Assembly: GCF_001936575.1 (NCBI RefSeq)
Contig: NZ_MSMP01000020.1
Coordinates: 30,657 to 94,656, forward strand
DNA: 64,000 nt
Direction of reading: 5' to 3'
Source of the DNA: Tenacibaculum agarivorans
Lineage (GTDB): Bacteria; Bacteroidota; Bacteroidia; Flavobacteriales; Flavobacteriaceae
The position numbers and the translations under genes were made by a program. Shown here one piece after another: positions 1 through 7,626 of this stretch. Each line of letters begins with the position of its first letter. Positions within the stretch are counted from its first letter, which is position 1. Under the pieces are notes generated by a model. That model was not told where the DNA came from. It saw nothing but the letters and a program-made list of their open reading frames with translations, and did not search any database.

Positions 1-36
1 ACTTTTTTCTTAAAATAGTATTTCATGTAAAAGTAA

Positions 37-639
37 TTAGAATCTGTAGGATAATGATAGCTGAGCCCCACCATTACCTAAACCAAAATTGTATATTGAA
101 ATATCTCCATTAACTACATCAGTATCTCTAGTGTTAGTAGAGTTTCCTGTTGTATAGCTAAATCTTGGTAATAATTCTACACCAAAGGCTAAATTATCAT
201 TGAAAACATAATTAACCCCTATAACACCTGCTAAAGAAGGCGTATAATACGTTCTTTTAGACTCAGAAAAAGTAATGCCGTCATCATTAGTGATTTTTGA
301 TTTACTATAAGCAAAAGCAACATCAAAACCATAACGGAATTCAAGGTTCTTAGTAATACCTTTTCTAAATTCTTTACCAACACTCACTTGTGCACCTATA
401 TTAAAGTTTTCATTATCTCCTTGAGTTGCTCCATTAGTTTCTGTTTTGGAATTACCTAAATTCAGAGCAAGAGTACTAAAGCGCCATAAGTTTGTTGAAG
501 TTCCTGTTTTGTAGGTAAATCCAAAGGAGTTAAGAGAAGAGAAGTTGATGCTTACCTCTTTTCTTTTTTCTTTTTCTTGTCCAAATGATACGCTCATAGC
601 ACCGCATAAAAGCAATAAACTCAGTAAAGTTTTTTTCAT
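37..639 (-). CDS. Secreted outer-membrane beta-barrel protein
   Basis: A 200-residue protein with a clear signal peptide: a lysine start, a leucine-rich core, and probable cleavage near residue 20 before QEKEK. The rest is built of alternating polar and hydrophobic strands separated by Gly/Asn/Thr-rich turns. The last residues are SLSYRF, and a terminal aromatic residue is the usual mark of a Bacteroidetes outer-membrane barrel. The length fits a small 8-10-strand barrel. Ligand and function cannot be read from the sequence. It lies alone downstream of lpdA, separated from it by a terminator. The ATG directly precedes the signal peptide. The fold assignment is fairly firm; the role is unknown. 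Confidence 0.75.
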   Translation of the reverse strand: MKKTLLSLLLLCGAMSVSFGQEKEKRKEVSINFSSLNSFGFTYKTGTSTNLWRFSTLALNLGNSKTETNGATQGDNENFNIGAQVSVGKEFRKGITKNLEFRYGFDVAFAYSKSKITNDDGITFSESKRTYYTPSLAGVIGVNYVFNDNLAFGVELLPRFSYTTGNSTNTRDTDVVNGDISIYNFGLGNGGAQLSLSYRF

Positions 640-785
640 AATTTTTAGTTTTAAATTTATTTAATAATTAGATCTAAAACTTACCAAGAATAATACCAAA
701 AACAGGGATTTTACTTGAGTTGTAGAACTTTAACAATTATATAGCAATAACAAGTTTTATATCGTATTTATTCTGAATTGATTAC

Positions 786-815
786 AAAAAAAAGCCATCA
801 AAAAATTGATGGCTT
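786..815 (-). terminator. Intrinsic terminator of lpdA
   Basis: A perfect 10-bp stem (792-801 pairs with 806-815, AAGCCATCAA) closes a four-A loop. On the minus strand the stem is followed by a run of T residues at 791-786. It lies about 20 bp past the lpdA stop codon, so it most likely ends the lpdA transcript. Confidence 0.85.
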
Positions 816-836
816 CTTATATGTATGTGAGTTTTT

Positions 837-2225
837 TTATAAGTGAATTACTTCATCATAAGCATCAGCTACAGCTTCCATAACTGCTTCACTCATCGTT
901 GGGTGAGGGTGAATTGCTTTTAATACTTCATGACCAGTAGTTTCTAATTTTCTACCTAAAACAGCTTCAGCAATCATATCAGTAACGCCAGCTCCAATCA
1001 TATGGCAACCTAGCCATTCACCATACTTAGCATCAAAAATAACTTTTACAAAACCTTCAGGAGTTCCAGCAGCTTTTGCTTTACCAGATGCAGTGAATGG
1101 GAATTTCCCTACTTTGATATCGTATCCAGCTTCTTTAGCCTTTTCTTCAGTTAAACCAACAGAAGCTATTTCTGGAGTAGCATATGTACACCCAGGAATG
1201 TTTCCATAGTCAATAGCTTCAGTATGTAATCCTGCAATTTTTTCTACACATGTAATTCCTTCAGCAGAAGCAACATGGGCTAGGGCAGGACCAGGAGTAA
1301 CATCTCCAATGGCATAATATCCTGGAATATTAGTTTGGTACCAATCGTTAACTAAAATCTTATCTCTATCAGTAACAATACCAACATCTTCTAAACCAAT
1401 GTTTTCAATATTGGTTTTAATACCTACAGCAGATAAAACAATATCCGCTTCTAAAACTTGTTCTCCTTTTTTAGTTTTTACAGTTGCTTTAACTCCATCT
1501 CCAGAAGTATCAACTGATTCTACAGAAGAGTTAGTCATTACTTTAATACCTGCTTTTTTGAAAGAACGTTCCATTTGTTTAGAAACATCCTTATCTTCTA
1601 CAGGAACAATGTTAGGCATATACTCTACAATAGTTACTTCAGTACCCATTGAGTTATAAAAATGAGCAAACTCAACTCCAATTGCTCCAGAACCTACAAC
1701 AATCATAGATTTTGGTTGAGAAGGTAAACTCATTGCTTCACGATATCCAATTACTTTATTACCGTCTTGAGGTAAGCTTGGTAATACACGAGAACGCGCT
1801 CCGGTAGCAATAATAATATGATCTGCTTCATATTCTGTTACCTTTCCATCTTCAGCAGTAACATCTATCTTTTTACCAGGCTTAATTTTTCCGTATCCTT
1901 CAATTACATCAATCTTGTTTTTCTTCATTAAGAACTGAACACCTTTGCTCATTCCTTCTGCAACACCACGACTACGCTTAACTACAGCTTCAAAATCTTT
2001 ATCAATAGCTTCAGCCTTTAGTCCATATTGATCTACATGCTTTAAATAGTCATATACTTGAGCAGATTTTAATAAAGCTTTTGTAGGAATACATCCCCAG
2101 TTTAAGCAAATACCACCTAAACTTTCCTTTTCTACTACAGCTGTTTTAAAACCTAGTTGAGATGCTCTAATAGCGGCAACATAACCTCCAGGTCCTGTTC
2201 CTATTACTATTACGTCGTATTTCAT
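837..2225 (-). CDS. lpdA: Dihydrolipoyl dehydrogenase
   Basis: This is the E3 flavoprotein that reoxidises dihydrolipoamide in the pyruvate and 2-oxoglutarate dehydrogenase complexes, passing electrons to NAD+ in the cytoplasm. The 462-residue length is normal. Visible parts are the N-terminal FAD-binding GTGPGG (residues 9-14), the redox disulfide in GGICLNWGC (C40 and C45), a second dinucleotide motif GSGAIG, and the C-terminal dimerisation domain with the catalytic pair H441 and E446 in HPHPTMSE. No E1 or E2 gene is adjacent, so it is a stand-alone lpd. A -7 promoter element lies about 70 bp upstream and a strong terminator follows. Confidence 0.96.
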   Translation of the reverse strand: MKYDVIVIGTGPGGYVAAIRASQLGFKTAVVEKESLGGICLNWGCIPTKALLKSAQVYDYLKHVDQYGLKAEAIDKDFEAVVKRSRGVAEGMSKGVQFLMKKNKIDVIEGYGKIKPGKKIDVTAEDGKVTEYEADHIIIATGARSRVLPSLPQDGNKVIGYREAMSLPSQPKSMIVVGSGAIGVEFAHFYNSMGTEVTIVEYMPNIVPVEDKDVSKQMERSFKKAGIKVMTNSSVESVDTSGDGVKATVKTKKGEQVLEADIVLSAVGIKTNIENIGLEDVGIVTDRDKILVNDWYQTNIPGYYAIGDVTPGPALAHVASAEGITCVEKIAGLHTEAIDYGNIPGCTYATPEIASVGLTEEKAKEAGYDIKVGKFPFTASGKAKAAGTPEGFVKVIFDAKYGEWLGCHMIGAGVTDMIAEAVLGRKLETTGHEVLKAIHPHPTMSEAVMEAVADAYDEVIHL

Positions 2226-2293
2226 ATTTTACAGTGTTTTATTTTTAGTTGTTTTTATTTCTATGTTTTAAAGCCACAAAAACTTTACAGTAG

Positions 2294-2301
2294 CAAAGTT
2301 A
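2294..2301 (-). promoter_or_regulatory. lpdA promoter -7 element
   Basis: On the minus strand this reads TAACTTTG, an exact match to the Bacteroidetes TAnnTTTG element. It would give a leader of about 60 nt before the lpdA ATG. No TTG -33 box stands at the expected distance, so only half of the promoter is supported. Confidence 0.5.
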
Positions 2302-2335
2302 CAAAGTTTTATAGCTTTACCTGTCGATACATCAA

Positions 2336-4108
2336 TTACATTCTTTCAGGAACATTAATCCCTAATAAACGGAATGCAGATTTAATAGTATCAGCTACTT
2401 TCTTTGATAGTTGAACTCTAAATATTTTTTTATTTTCATTTTCTTCACCTAAAATGGAAACATTTTGGTAAAAAGAATTGAATTCTTTTACTAAATCATA
2501 TGTATAATTAGCAACAACTGCAGGTGAATAATTTTTAGCAGCCTGTTGAATTACTTCTGGATATAATTCTAATTGCTTGATTAATTCCTTTTCTTTTTCA
2601 TGCAAGTCAATACCTGAAATAGTTGTAGAATAATCAAATGTAGTTTTTCTCAATATTGATTGCACTCTAGCGTAAGCCATTTGAATAAATGGTCCAGAAT
2701 TTCCTTGGAAATCTACAGAAGCTTGAGGGTCAAACAAAATTCTCTTTTTAGGATCAACTTTTAAAATGAAATATTTTAAAGCACCTAACCCAATGATATT
2801 GTACAATACTTCCTTTTCTTCATTAGAATATCCTTCTAATTTTCCTAGTTCTTGAGAAATTTCACGAGCTGTATTGGTCATTTCATCCATTAAATCATCA
2901 GCATCTACAACCGTTCCTTCACGTGATTTCATTTTTCCAGAAGGTAAATCTACCATCCCATAACTTAAGTGATATAACTGCTCTGACCAGTTGTAACCTA
3001 ACTTCTTTAAGATTAAGAACAATACTTTAAAGTGATAATCTTGTTCGTTACCTACAGTGTATACCATTCCATTTAAGTCTGTAAAGTCTTTAGCTCTTTG
3101 AATAGCCGTTCCAATATCTTGGGTCATATATACTGCAGTACCATCAGAACGCAAGACTAACTTTTCATCTAAACCATCTTCAGTTAAATCACACCAAACA
3201 GAACCATCTTCTTTTCTAAAGAATACACCATCTTTTAATCCTTGCTCAATAATATCTTTTCCTAATAAATAGGTATCACTTTCGTAATATAGTTTATCGA
3301 AATCTACTCCAATGTTTTTGTACGTTACATCAAATCCATCATATACCCAACCGTTCATTTTCTTCCAAAGTTCAACAGTTTCAGGATCTCCAGATTCCCA
3401 CTTACGTAACATTTCTTGTGCTTCAATAAATATTGGAGCTTGCTTTTTAGCATCTTCTGCAGATAGCCCTGCTGCGACCATGTCGCCAATTTCCTTTTTG
3501 TATTCTTTATCGAACCTTACATAGTAATTACCAACCAGTTTGTCTCCTTTTAAGCCAGTAGAATCTGGAGTTTCTCCATTACCGAAACGCTTCCAAGCCA
3601 ACATTGATTTACAAATGTGGATTCCACGATCGTTAATAATTTGTGTTTTATATACTTTATGACCAGCTGCTTTTAAGATTTCAGAAACGGAATATCCTAA
3701 TAAAACATTACGAACATGACCTAAGTGTAAAGGCTTGTTGGTATTTGGAGAAGAATATTCAACCATTCTTGCATCCGAATCAGAAGTTACATAACCATAC
3801 TGCTCATTAGTTGCAATGCTGGTAAAGAAGTTGATGTAAAAACTATCATCAATAACTAGGTTTAAAAATCCTTTAACTACATTGAATTTTGAAACTTCTT
3901 GAATATTTTCAACCAAGTAATTCCCTAATTCTTCACCAATTTGTACAGGATTTCCTTTTTTATATCGAAGTAGTGGAAAAATAACCACAGTAATGTCACC
4001 TTCAAAGTCTTTTCGAGTGGCTTGAAACTCTACAGATGGAATTTCAGTATCATATAGTTTTTTAAACCCTTCCTTAACGTTCGCTTCTAATAACGATTGT
4101 ATGTTCAT
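2336..4108 (-). CDS. argS: Arginyl-tRNA synthetase
   Basis: Charges tRNA-Arg with arginine in the cytoplasm. It is a class Ia synthetase of 590 residues, the family's usual size. The HIGH-type signature is HLGH at residues 128-131 within NTNKPLHLGHVRN. The KMSKS-like loop is GKMKSREGT, with K392-M-K-S395. The N-terminal Add-1 domain and the C-terminal helical DALR anticodon-binding region (ending in NVPERM) are both present, so the gene is intact. It is divergent from the YkgJ-type gene. Their shared 95-bp intergenic region holds a -7 element for argS that overlaps a perfect inverted repeat. Confidence 0.96.
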   Translation of the reverse strand: MNIQSLLEANVKEGFKKLYDTEIPSVEFQATRKDFEGDITVVIFPLLRYKKGNPVQIGEELGNYLVENIQEVSKFNVVKGFLNLVIDDSFYINFFTSIATNEQYGYVTSDSDARMVEYSSPNTNKPLHLGHVRNVLLGYSVSEILKAAGHKVYKTQIINDRGIHICKSMLAWKRFGNGETPDSTGLKGDKLVGNYYVRFDKEYKKEIGDMVAAGLSAEDAKKQAPIFIEAQEMLRKWESGDPETVELWKKMNGWVYDGFDVTYKNIGVDFDKLYYESDTYLLGKDIIEQGLKDGVFFRKEDGSVWCDLTEDGLDEKLVLRSDGTAVYMTQDIGTAIQRAKDFTDLNGMVYTVGNEQDYHFKVLFLILKKLGYNWSEQLYHLSYGMVDLPSGKMKSREGTVVDADDLMDEMTNTAREISQELGKLEGYSNEEKEVLYNIIGLGALKYFILKVDPKKRILFDPQASVDFQGNSGPFIQMAYARVQSILRKTTFDYSTTISGIDLHEKEKELIKQLELYPEVIQQAAKNYSPAVVANYTYDLVKEFNSFYQNVSILGEENENKKIFRVQLSKKVADTIKSAFRLLGINVPERM

Positions 4109-4137
4109 TGATTGAGTAAATTCGTTTAAATCGCCAA

Positions 4138-4145
4138 CAAAATTA
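4138..4145 (-). promoter_or_regulatory. argS promoter -7 element
   Basis: The minus strand reads TAATTTTG, an exact TAnnTTTG match, placed so that transcription would begin about 23 nt before the argS ATG. It overlaps the left arm of the inverted repeat at 4141-4170. No clear -33 TTG is present. Confidence 0.5.
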
Positions 4146-4170
4146 CATAATTTTATTGGTTTATGTAATT
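4141..4170. promoter_or_regulatory. Inverted repeat, possible operator between argS and the YkgJ-type gene
   Basis: Perfect 10-bp arms AATTACATAA (4141-4150) and TTATGTAATT (4161-4170) are separated by 10 bp, so the arm centres are 20 bp apart, about two helical turns. It covers the argS -7 element and lies 20-50 bp upstream of the divergent gene's -7 element. This is the geometry of a dimeric repressor site; the regulator is unknown. Confidence 0.4.
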
Positions 4171-4191
4171 CGTTTATTGGCTATATTACTG

Positions 4192-4199
4192 TAGTTTTG
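4192..4199 (+). promoter_or_regulatory. -7 element directly before the YkgJ-type gene
   Basis: TAGTTTTG matches TAnnTTTG exactly and ends only 4 bases before the ATG. If it is used, the transcript would have almost no leader. The close spacing to the start codon resembles that at bamD, dapF and tetR in this window. Confidence 0.4.
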
Positions 4200-4203
4200 C
4201 AAT

Positions 4204-4704
4204 ATGGATAAAGACTTACCGAATCTTAAAGAATTAGCGCAGGAAAAACTACAAGAAAATAAGAAGTATTTTCAAAAGTTAAAAAAGCGTACACCTAAAC
4301 GTTTAGACCTATTAATGCAGGATTTACATGAGGAAGAGTTTGAACGTACTGATTGTTTAACTTGCGGAAACTGCTGTAAAACTACTAGTCCAATGTTTAC
4401 TTATAAAGACATTGAACGTATTGCTAAGCATCTAAAGATGAAAGTAGCTGATTTTGTAGCGCAGTATTTACGTATTGATGAGGATGATTTTCATGTGTTG
4501 AAAACTTCTCCATGCCCTTTTTTAGATTTAAATGATAATACATGTTTTATTTATGATGTTCGTCCGAAAGCATGTGCTGAATATCCACATACCAATCGCA
4601 AAAAGTTTATACAGTTAACCAATTTGACTATTAAAAACACAGAAATTTGTCCTGCTACATATAGAATTGTAGAAAAGTTAAAACAAAAATTACCAATTTC
4701 ATAA
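4204..4704 (+). CDS. YkgJ-type cysteine-cluster protein
   Basis: A 166-residue cytoplasmic protein of the YkgJ (CxxCxxCC) family, which is thought to bind zinc or an Fe-S cluster; its biochemical role is not established. The signature is complete: C51, C54, C57 and C58 in DCLTCGNCC, then C104 in CPFLDL, C114 in NDNTCF, and C124 in RPKACAEYPH. The N-terminal 45 residues are charged and helical. There is no signal peptide. It is divergent from argS across a palindromic intergenic region. The ATG was chosen because it directly follows the -7 element and leaves the whole helical N-terminus intact. Confidence 0.88.
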   Translation: MDKDLPNLKELAQEKLQENKKYFQKLKKRTPKRLDLLMQDLHEEEFERTDCLTCGNCCKTTSPMFTYKDIERIAKHLKMKVADFVAQYLRIDEDDFHVLKTSPCPFLDLNDNTCFIYDVRPKACAEYPHTNRKKFIQLTNLTIKNTEICPATYRIVEKLKQKLPIS

Positions 4705-4780
4705 TTTTATTAACCTCGGTAAATTTTTAAGGATCCTTTTTTTAGTAACTTGTCGTTAAAAAATTAAAGGTAAATTTATT

Positions 4781-5617
4781 ATGGAGGTCGTAAAGAATTA
4801 TTTTGAAAATATGCCTACACTACATAGGAGTATGATATTAGTAGGTGGAATCGCTTTTTTCTGGTTAGTGGAAAGTGGTGTTCCTTTATTTAAGTTTAAA
4901 TATAACAAATGGAAACACGCATGGCCAAACCTATTTTTTACAGGAACTACTGTAATTATCAACTTTATTTTAGCTTTTTTACTGCTACAAACCGCATTTT
5001 GGGTAGAAGAGAATAATTTTGGATTGATTAATTGGTTACCAGAAATGCCACTATGGGCTTATTTTTTACTGGGTATTTTGTTTTTAGACTTTTTTGGAGC
5101 CTACCTTGCTCACTTTACAGAGCATAAAATAAAACCATTATGGATGGTGCATCTGGTACATCATTCTGATCACAAAGTAGATACAACTACAGCTAATAGA
5201 CATCATCCTATAGAAAGTGTTATTCGCTTCATATTTACCTTGATGGGAGTTTTCTTAGTAGGAACACCCTTTTATATTATCATGCTATATCAATCACTTT
5301 CGGTAGTGTTGTCTCAGTTTAATCATGCTAATTTTAAAATGCCAAAAAAATTAGACAAACTATTGAGTTATGTAATTGTATCTCCAGACATGCATAAAGT
5401 ACACCATCATAACTTATTACCATATACTGATTCTAATTATGGAAATATTTTTTCTATTTGGGATCGTTTATTAGGTACTTACATGGAACTGGATCGAGAA
5501 AAAATAGTGTATGGAGTAGATACATTTCCTGATGAGGTTAAAAATTCAGATTTAGTAGAACTGTTAAAGCAGCCTTTTCAAGGATACCGAAAACCCACAA
5601 ATTTGGAAGAATTATAA
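4781..5617 (+). CDS. Sterol desaturase / fatty acid hydroxylase family membrane protein
   Basis: A 278-residue integral membrane di-iron enzyme. Four or five hydrophobic helices fill residues 17-120 and 145-185. The histidine boxes expected for the superfamily are all visible: HFTEHK, then HLVHHSDH, NRHHPIE, and late HKVHHHN. These ligands hold two irons and activate O2 for C-H hydroxylation or desaturation. In Bacteroidetes, members of this group act on membrane lipids, but the substrate cannot be told from the sequence. It follows the YkgJ-type gene by 76 bp, possibly in the same transcript, and ends in a strong terminator. Confidence 0.88.
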   Translation: MEVVKNYFENMPTLHRSMILVGGIAFFWLVESGVPLFKFKYNKWKHAWPNLFFTGTTVIINFILAFLLLQTAFWVEENNFGLINWLPEMPLWAYFLLGILFLDFFGAYLAHFTEHKIKPLWMVHLVHHSDHKVDTTTANRHHPIESVIRFIFTLMGVFLVGTPFYIIMLYQSLSVVLSQFNHANFKMPKKLDKLLSYVIVSPDMHKVHHHNLLPYTDSNYGNIFSIWDRLLGTYMELDREKIVYGVDTFPDEVKNSDLVELLKQPFQGYRKPTNLEEL

Positions 5618-5620
5618 AAC

Positions 5621-5648
5621 AAAAACGCGCCACAAAGGGCGCGTTTTT
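5621..5648. terminator. Bidirectional intrinsic terminator
   Basis: An 11-bp perfect stem (5621-5631 with 5638-5648; core ACGCGCC) closes a 6-nt loop and is flanked by A and T runs, so it can work on both strands. It lies between the desaturase-family gene and the converging GG-leader peptide gene, 3 bp from the stop codon of each. Confidence 0.9.
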
Positions 5649-5650
5649 TA

Positions 5651-5881
5651 TTATTTTCTAATACCGTCAGCTGGATATAAATATCCTTTTTCCTCTTCTT
5701 TTGGTGTTACTACAGCTATAGGTGCACAATGTACAACGCTTCCAGATAAATCGGTATCTGATACAAACATATGATTACCTTCACCCCAACATAAATATTC
5801 TTGGGTCCCTCCGTTGATTGTGGTTAACTTATTTTTTTCTAGTTTTTTTACTCCTTTTTGATTTAAAATATCTTTCAACAT
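5651..5881 (-). CDS. Orphan double-glycine-leader (bacteriocin-like) peptide precursor
   Basis: A 76-residue ribosomal peptide. The first 25 residues form a classic double-glycine leader: KGVKKLEKNKL, then TTINGG ending at G24-G25, the cleavage site recognised by C39-peptidase ABC transporters. The predicted core is 51 residues with two cysteines (in YLCWGEG and VVHCAPI), which could form a disulfide, followed by a charged stretch PKEEEKG. Short Bacteroidetes proteins with this leader are commonly labelled bacteriocin-like. No transporter, maturation enzyme or immunity gene lies nearby, so export must depend on a distant gene. Whether it is an antimicrobial or a signal is unknown. The preceding 300 bp are non-coding and rich in inverted repeats. 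Confidence 0.72.
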   Translation of the reverse strand: MLKDILNQKGVKKLEKNKLTTINGGTQEYLCWGEGNHMFVSDTDLSGSVVHCAPIAVVTPKEEEKGYLYPADGIRK

Positions 5882-6181
5882 AATTTTTAAGTTATAGATT
5901 ATCCCTACTCATACGCTTTTCGGTTTCCGCGATCACATTTTGTGATGTTAAACATATAGGGTGGCCGACCCTTTAAACAATTGTTTTTATGTTAAGGAGA
6001 TATTTTAGCGTAAAAGGTTACCCAGTGAGAATAAATAATTGAATTTTTAGGTTATTGAAAATCTATTACTTCAGTTCTAATTTTTGTTTTTTTATAGTAT
6101 TTTTTGTTTGAACTTTGGATTGTATATTTTGATAATTTTAAGTTTTTATTTCCCAAATTTTGATTAAAAACTTAGAAATAA
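5882..6181. promoter_or_regulatory. Non-coding gap with three inverted repeats upstream of the GG-leader peptide gene
   Basis: This 300-bp stretch has no supportable gene. Its left part carries three perfect inverted repeats close together: ATCACA/TGTGAT (5932-5946, 3-nt centre), AGGGT/ACCCT (5958-5972, centre GGCCG), and the 12-bp palindrome AAACAATTGTTT (5975-5986). They lie 50-105 bp upstream of the peptide's ATG and could be operators or a structured leader. Short frames here (16-17 codons on either strand) have no supporting features. No TAnnTTTG element was found for the peptide gene. Confidence 0.45.
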
Positions 6182-6784
6182 TTATACCTTTTTATTTTTC
6201 GCAATCAAATCTAAAATTTTCTTTCCTCTAGCTTTGCAACCTTTACTTTCATGAATTACACTTGTAGCAATAACGTGTTCCAATTCAGGATGCACCCAAT
6301 CTCTATATTGTCCAAAAAGAAACAAAGTAGTCATTGTATAGGCTTTTACTGCAATTTTTTGATCTGTAATTAACCAGTCAAACCCTGTTTCAATAATAGC
6401 ATCAATATGTACATTGGTAATCCATTGTTTAGCAATAGTATCTTCTTTAGAAGTATAGATAAAAGCCAAGTTTTCGCATATTTTAGCGCAGCAACGCAAA
6501 GCGCCGTCTATGGTTAAGTCTGGTAAACCTTTGGTAAATTTATCCATGTAAGGCGATAGATATATAATATCATAATGCGTACAAATCCATTCTAAAATCC
6601 AAGCCGCTTTGATTGATATTTTATCGTCAACTTTAAATGTTAAATCTACAAGATACTCTATTAAATAAGGCTGTTCTAATACAATAATTGCGGCTTTATT
6701 TCGATTTACTTTTTTAGGGTTTTCAATATCTTGTAGTACAGAAATTAAAAAATCAATACTCATATTGGTATGGTTTGTGTACAT
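6182..6784 (-). CDS. Helical repeat-like protein of unknown function
   Basis: A 200-residue soluble protein with no signal peptide or membrane helix. The pattern is of repeated amphipathic helices (for example KISIKAAWILEWICTHY and IAVKAYTMTTLFLFGQY), which resembles HEAT/armadillo-type scaffolds. I see no catalytic signature. From memory, similar flavobacterial proteins have sometimes been labelled adenylosuccinate lyase, but the lyase signature is absent, so that label should not be copied. The start may be the listed ATG or the methionine at residue 8 (6763). The neighbours give no functional clue: it stands alone and is divergent from the MORN-repeat gene. Confidence 0.65.
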   Translation of the reverse strand: MYTNHTNMSIDFLISVLQDIENPKKVNRNKAAIIVLEQPYLIEYLVDLTFKVDDKISIKAAWILEWICTHYDIIYLSPYMDKFTKGLPDLTIDGALRCCAKICENLAFIYTSKEDTIAKQWITNVHIDAIIETGFDWLITDQKIAVKAYTMTTLFLFGQYRDWVHPELEHVIATSVIHESKGCKARGKKILDLIAKNKKV

Positions 6785-6827
6785 TTACAGAAATAAGTAC
6801 TAAATATAAAAACAAAAAGAAGAATCC

Positions 6828-7544
6828 ATGATTAAAGCAAGAGTAAATGTTGTCTTAAGTTTTGTATTTACCATGTTATTTTCTTTGGTAATATCAGCTC
6901 AAAAAGTGAATCAGGTTGATGCTGACGGAAAAAGAGACGGAATTTGGCGAAAGTATTATAGTAATGGAGATATCCGTTATGAAGGAGAGTTTAGAAATGG
7001 AAAAGAAATAGGACGATTTTTATTTTATAATAGAGGATCTTCGTATCCATCAATTGTTAAAGATTTTGCTGAAAATTCGGATATAGCTACTGTAAAATTT
7101 TACAATAAAAGTAGAGTAAAAACAGAAGGACAAATGAAAGGAAAACAGAGAATAGGGAAGTGGACGTATTACTTTACTGATGGAACTACTGTTTTTTCTG
7201 AAGAAAATTATGAAAATGGTCAATTACATGGAATGCTGAAGAATTACTATATGAATGGTAAACTTACGGAAGAGAGCGAATATAGTAATGGTAAAAAACA
7301 TGGGGTTTCTAAAATCTATTCTGAAGATGGAGTACTTATAGAAGAAGTACATTTTGTAAATGGATTGTTAGATGGAGAAGCAAAATATTTTGATTTAAAA
7401 GGAGTCATAAAAGAAAAAGGAAAGTATAAAGATAATAAGCGAATTGGTAAATGGGAATATTATATTGATGGTGAAGTTTCTGATAAAGGAAAGCCAAGAA
7501 AAAATATGCTCAAAGGAGATAAACTTCAAAAAGAAGAAGAATAA
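6828..7544 (+). CDS. Secreted MORN/YwqK-type repeat protein
   Basis: A 238-residue protein with a signal peptide (hydrophobic residues 8-24, cleavage near SAQ). It is followed by at least six copies of a 22-25-residue motif of the form YxNGxxxGxWxxYY, for example GIWRKYYSNGD, GKWTYYFTDG and GKWEYYIDGE. This is the MORN_2/YwqK repeat. Database names often call such proteins YwqK-type antitoxins, but no toxin is present here, and in Bacteroidetes they are usually exported proteins of unknown role. The strand-turn repeats probably stack into an extended beta structure. It precedes mnmA by 82 bp, which hold a small hairpin and the mnmA promoter element. Confidence 0.78.
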   Translation: MIKARVNVVLSFVFTMLFSLVISAQKVNQVDADGKRDGIWRKYYSNGDIRYEGEFRNGKEIGRFLFYNRGSSYPSIVKDFAENSDIATVKFYNKSRVKTEGQMKGKQRIGKWTYYFTDGTTVFSEENYENGQLHGMLKNYYMNGKLTEESEYSNGKKHGVSKIYSEDGVLIEEVHFVNGLLDGEAKYFDLKGVIKEKGKYKDNKRIGKWEYYIDGEVSDKGKPRKNMLKGDKLQKEEE

Positions 7545-7552
7545 TAGCAAAC

Positions 7553-7571
7553 TATACTTCTATAAAGTATA
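7553..7571. repeat. Small hairpin between the MORN-repeat gene and mnmA
   Basis: A perfect 7-bp stem TATACTT/AAGTATA with a 5-nt loop. No T run follows, so it is weak as a terminator. It may end or process the upstream transcript. Confidence 0.3.
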
Positions 7572-7598
7572 ACAATACAACTATAGCTAACAATTTCG

Positions 7599-7606
7599 TA
7601 AATTTG
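7599..7606 (+). promoter_or_regulatory. mnmA promoter -7 element
   Basis: TAAATTTG is an exact TAnnTTTG match 20 bp before the ATG, giving a predicted leader of about 14 nt. There is no TTG at the -33 position. Confidence 0.5.
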
Positions 7607-7626
7607 CCGCCTAAATAAAGCAAAAT

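Noticed and set aside
1399..1659. Open frame of 86 codons on the plus strand inside lpdA
   Set aside because: It is antisense to an intact, motif-complete lpdA and has no recognisable domain or start context.
5988..6041. Short plus-strand frame with an AAGGAG sequence in the gap before the GG-leader gene
   Set aside because: Seventeen codons with no conserved feature, and the AAGGAG lies inside the frame rather than before a start codon.
6828..7544. Antitoxin of a toxin-antitoxin pair (common name for YwqK-type proteins)
   Set aside because: The protein is exported and no toxin gene is adjacent; only the repeat family is supported.
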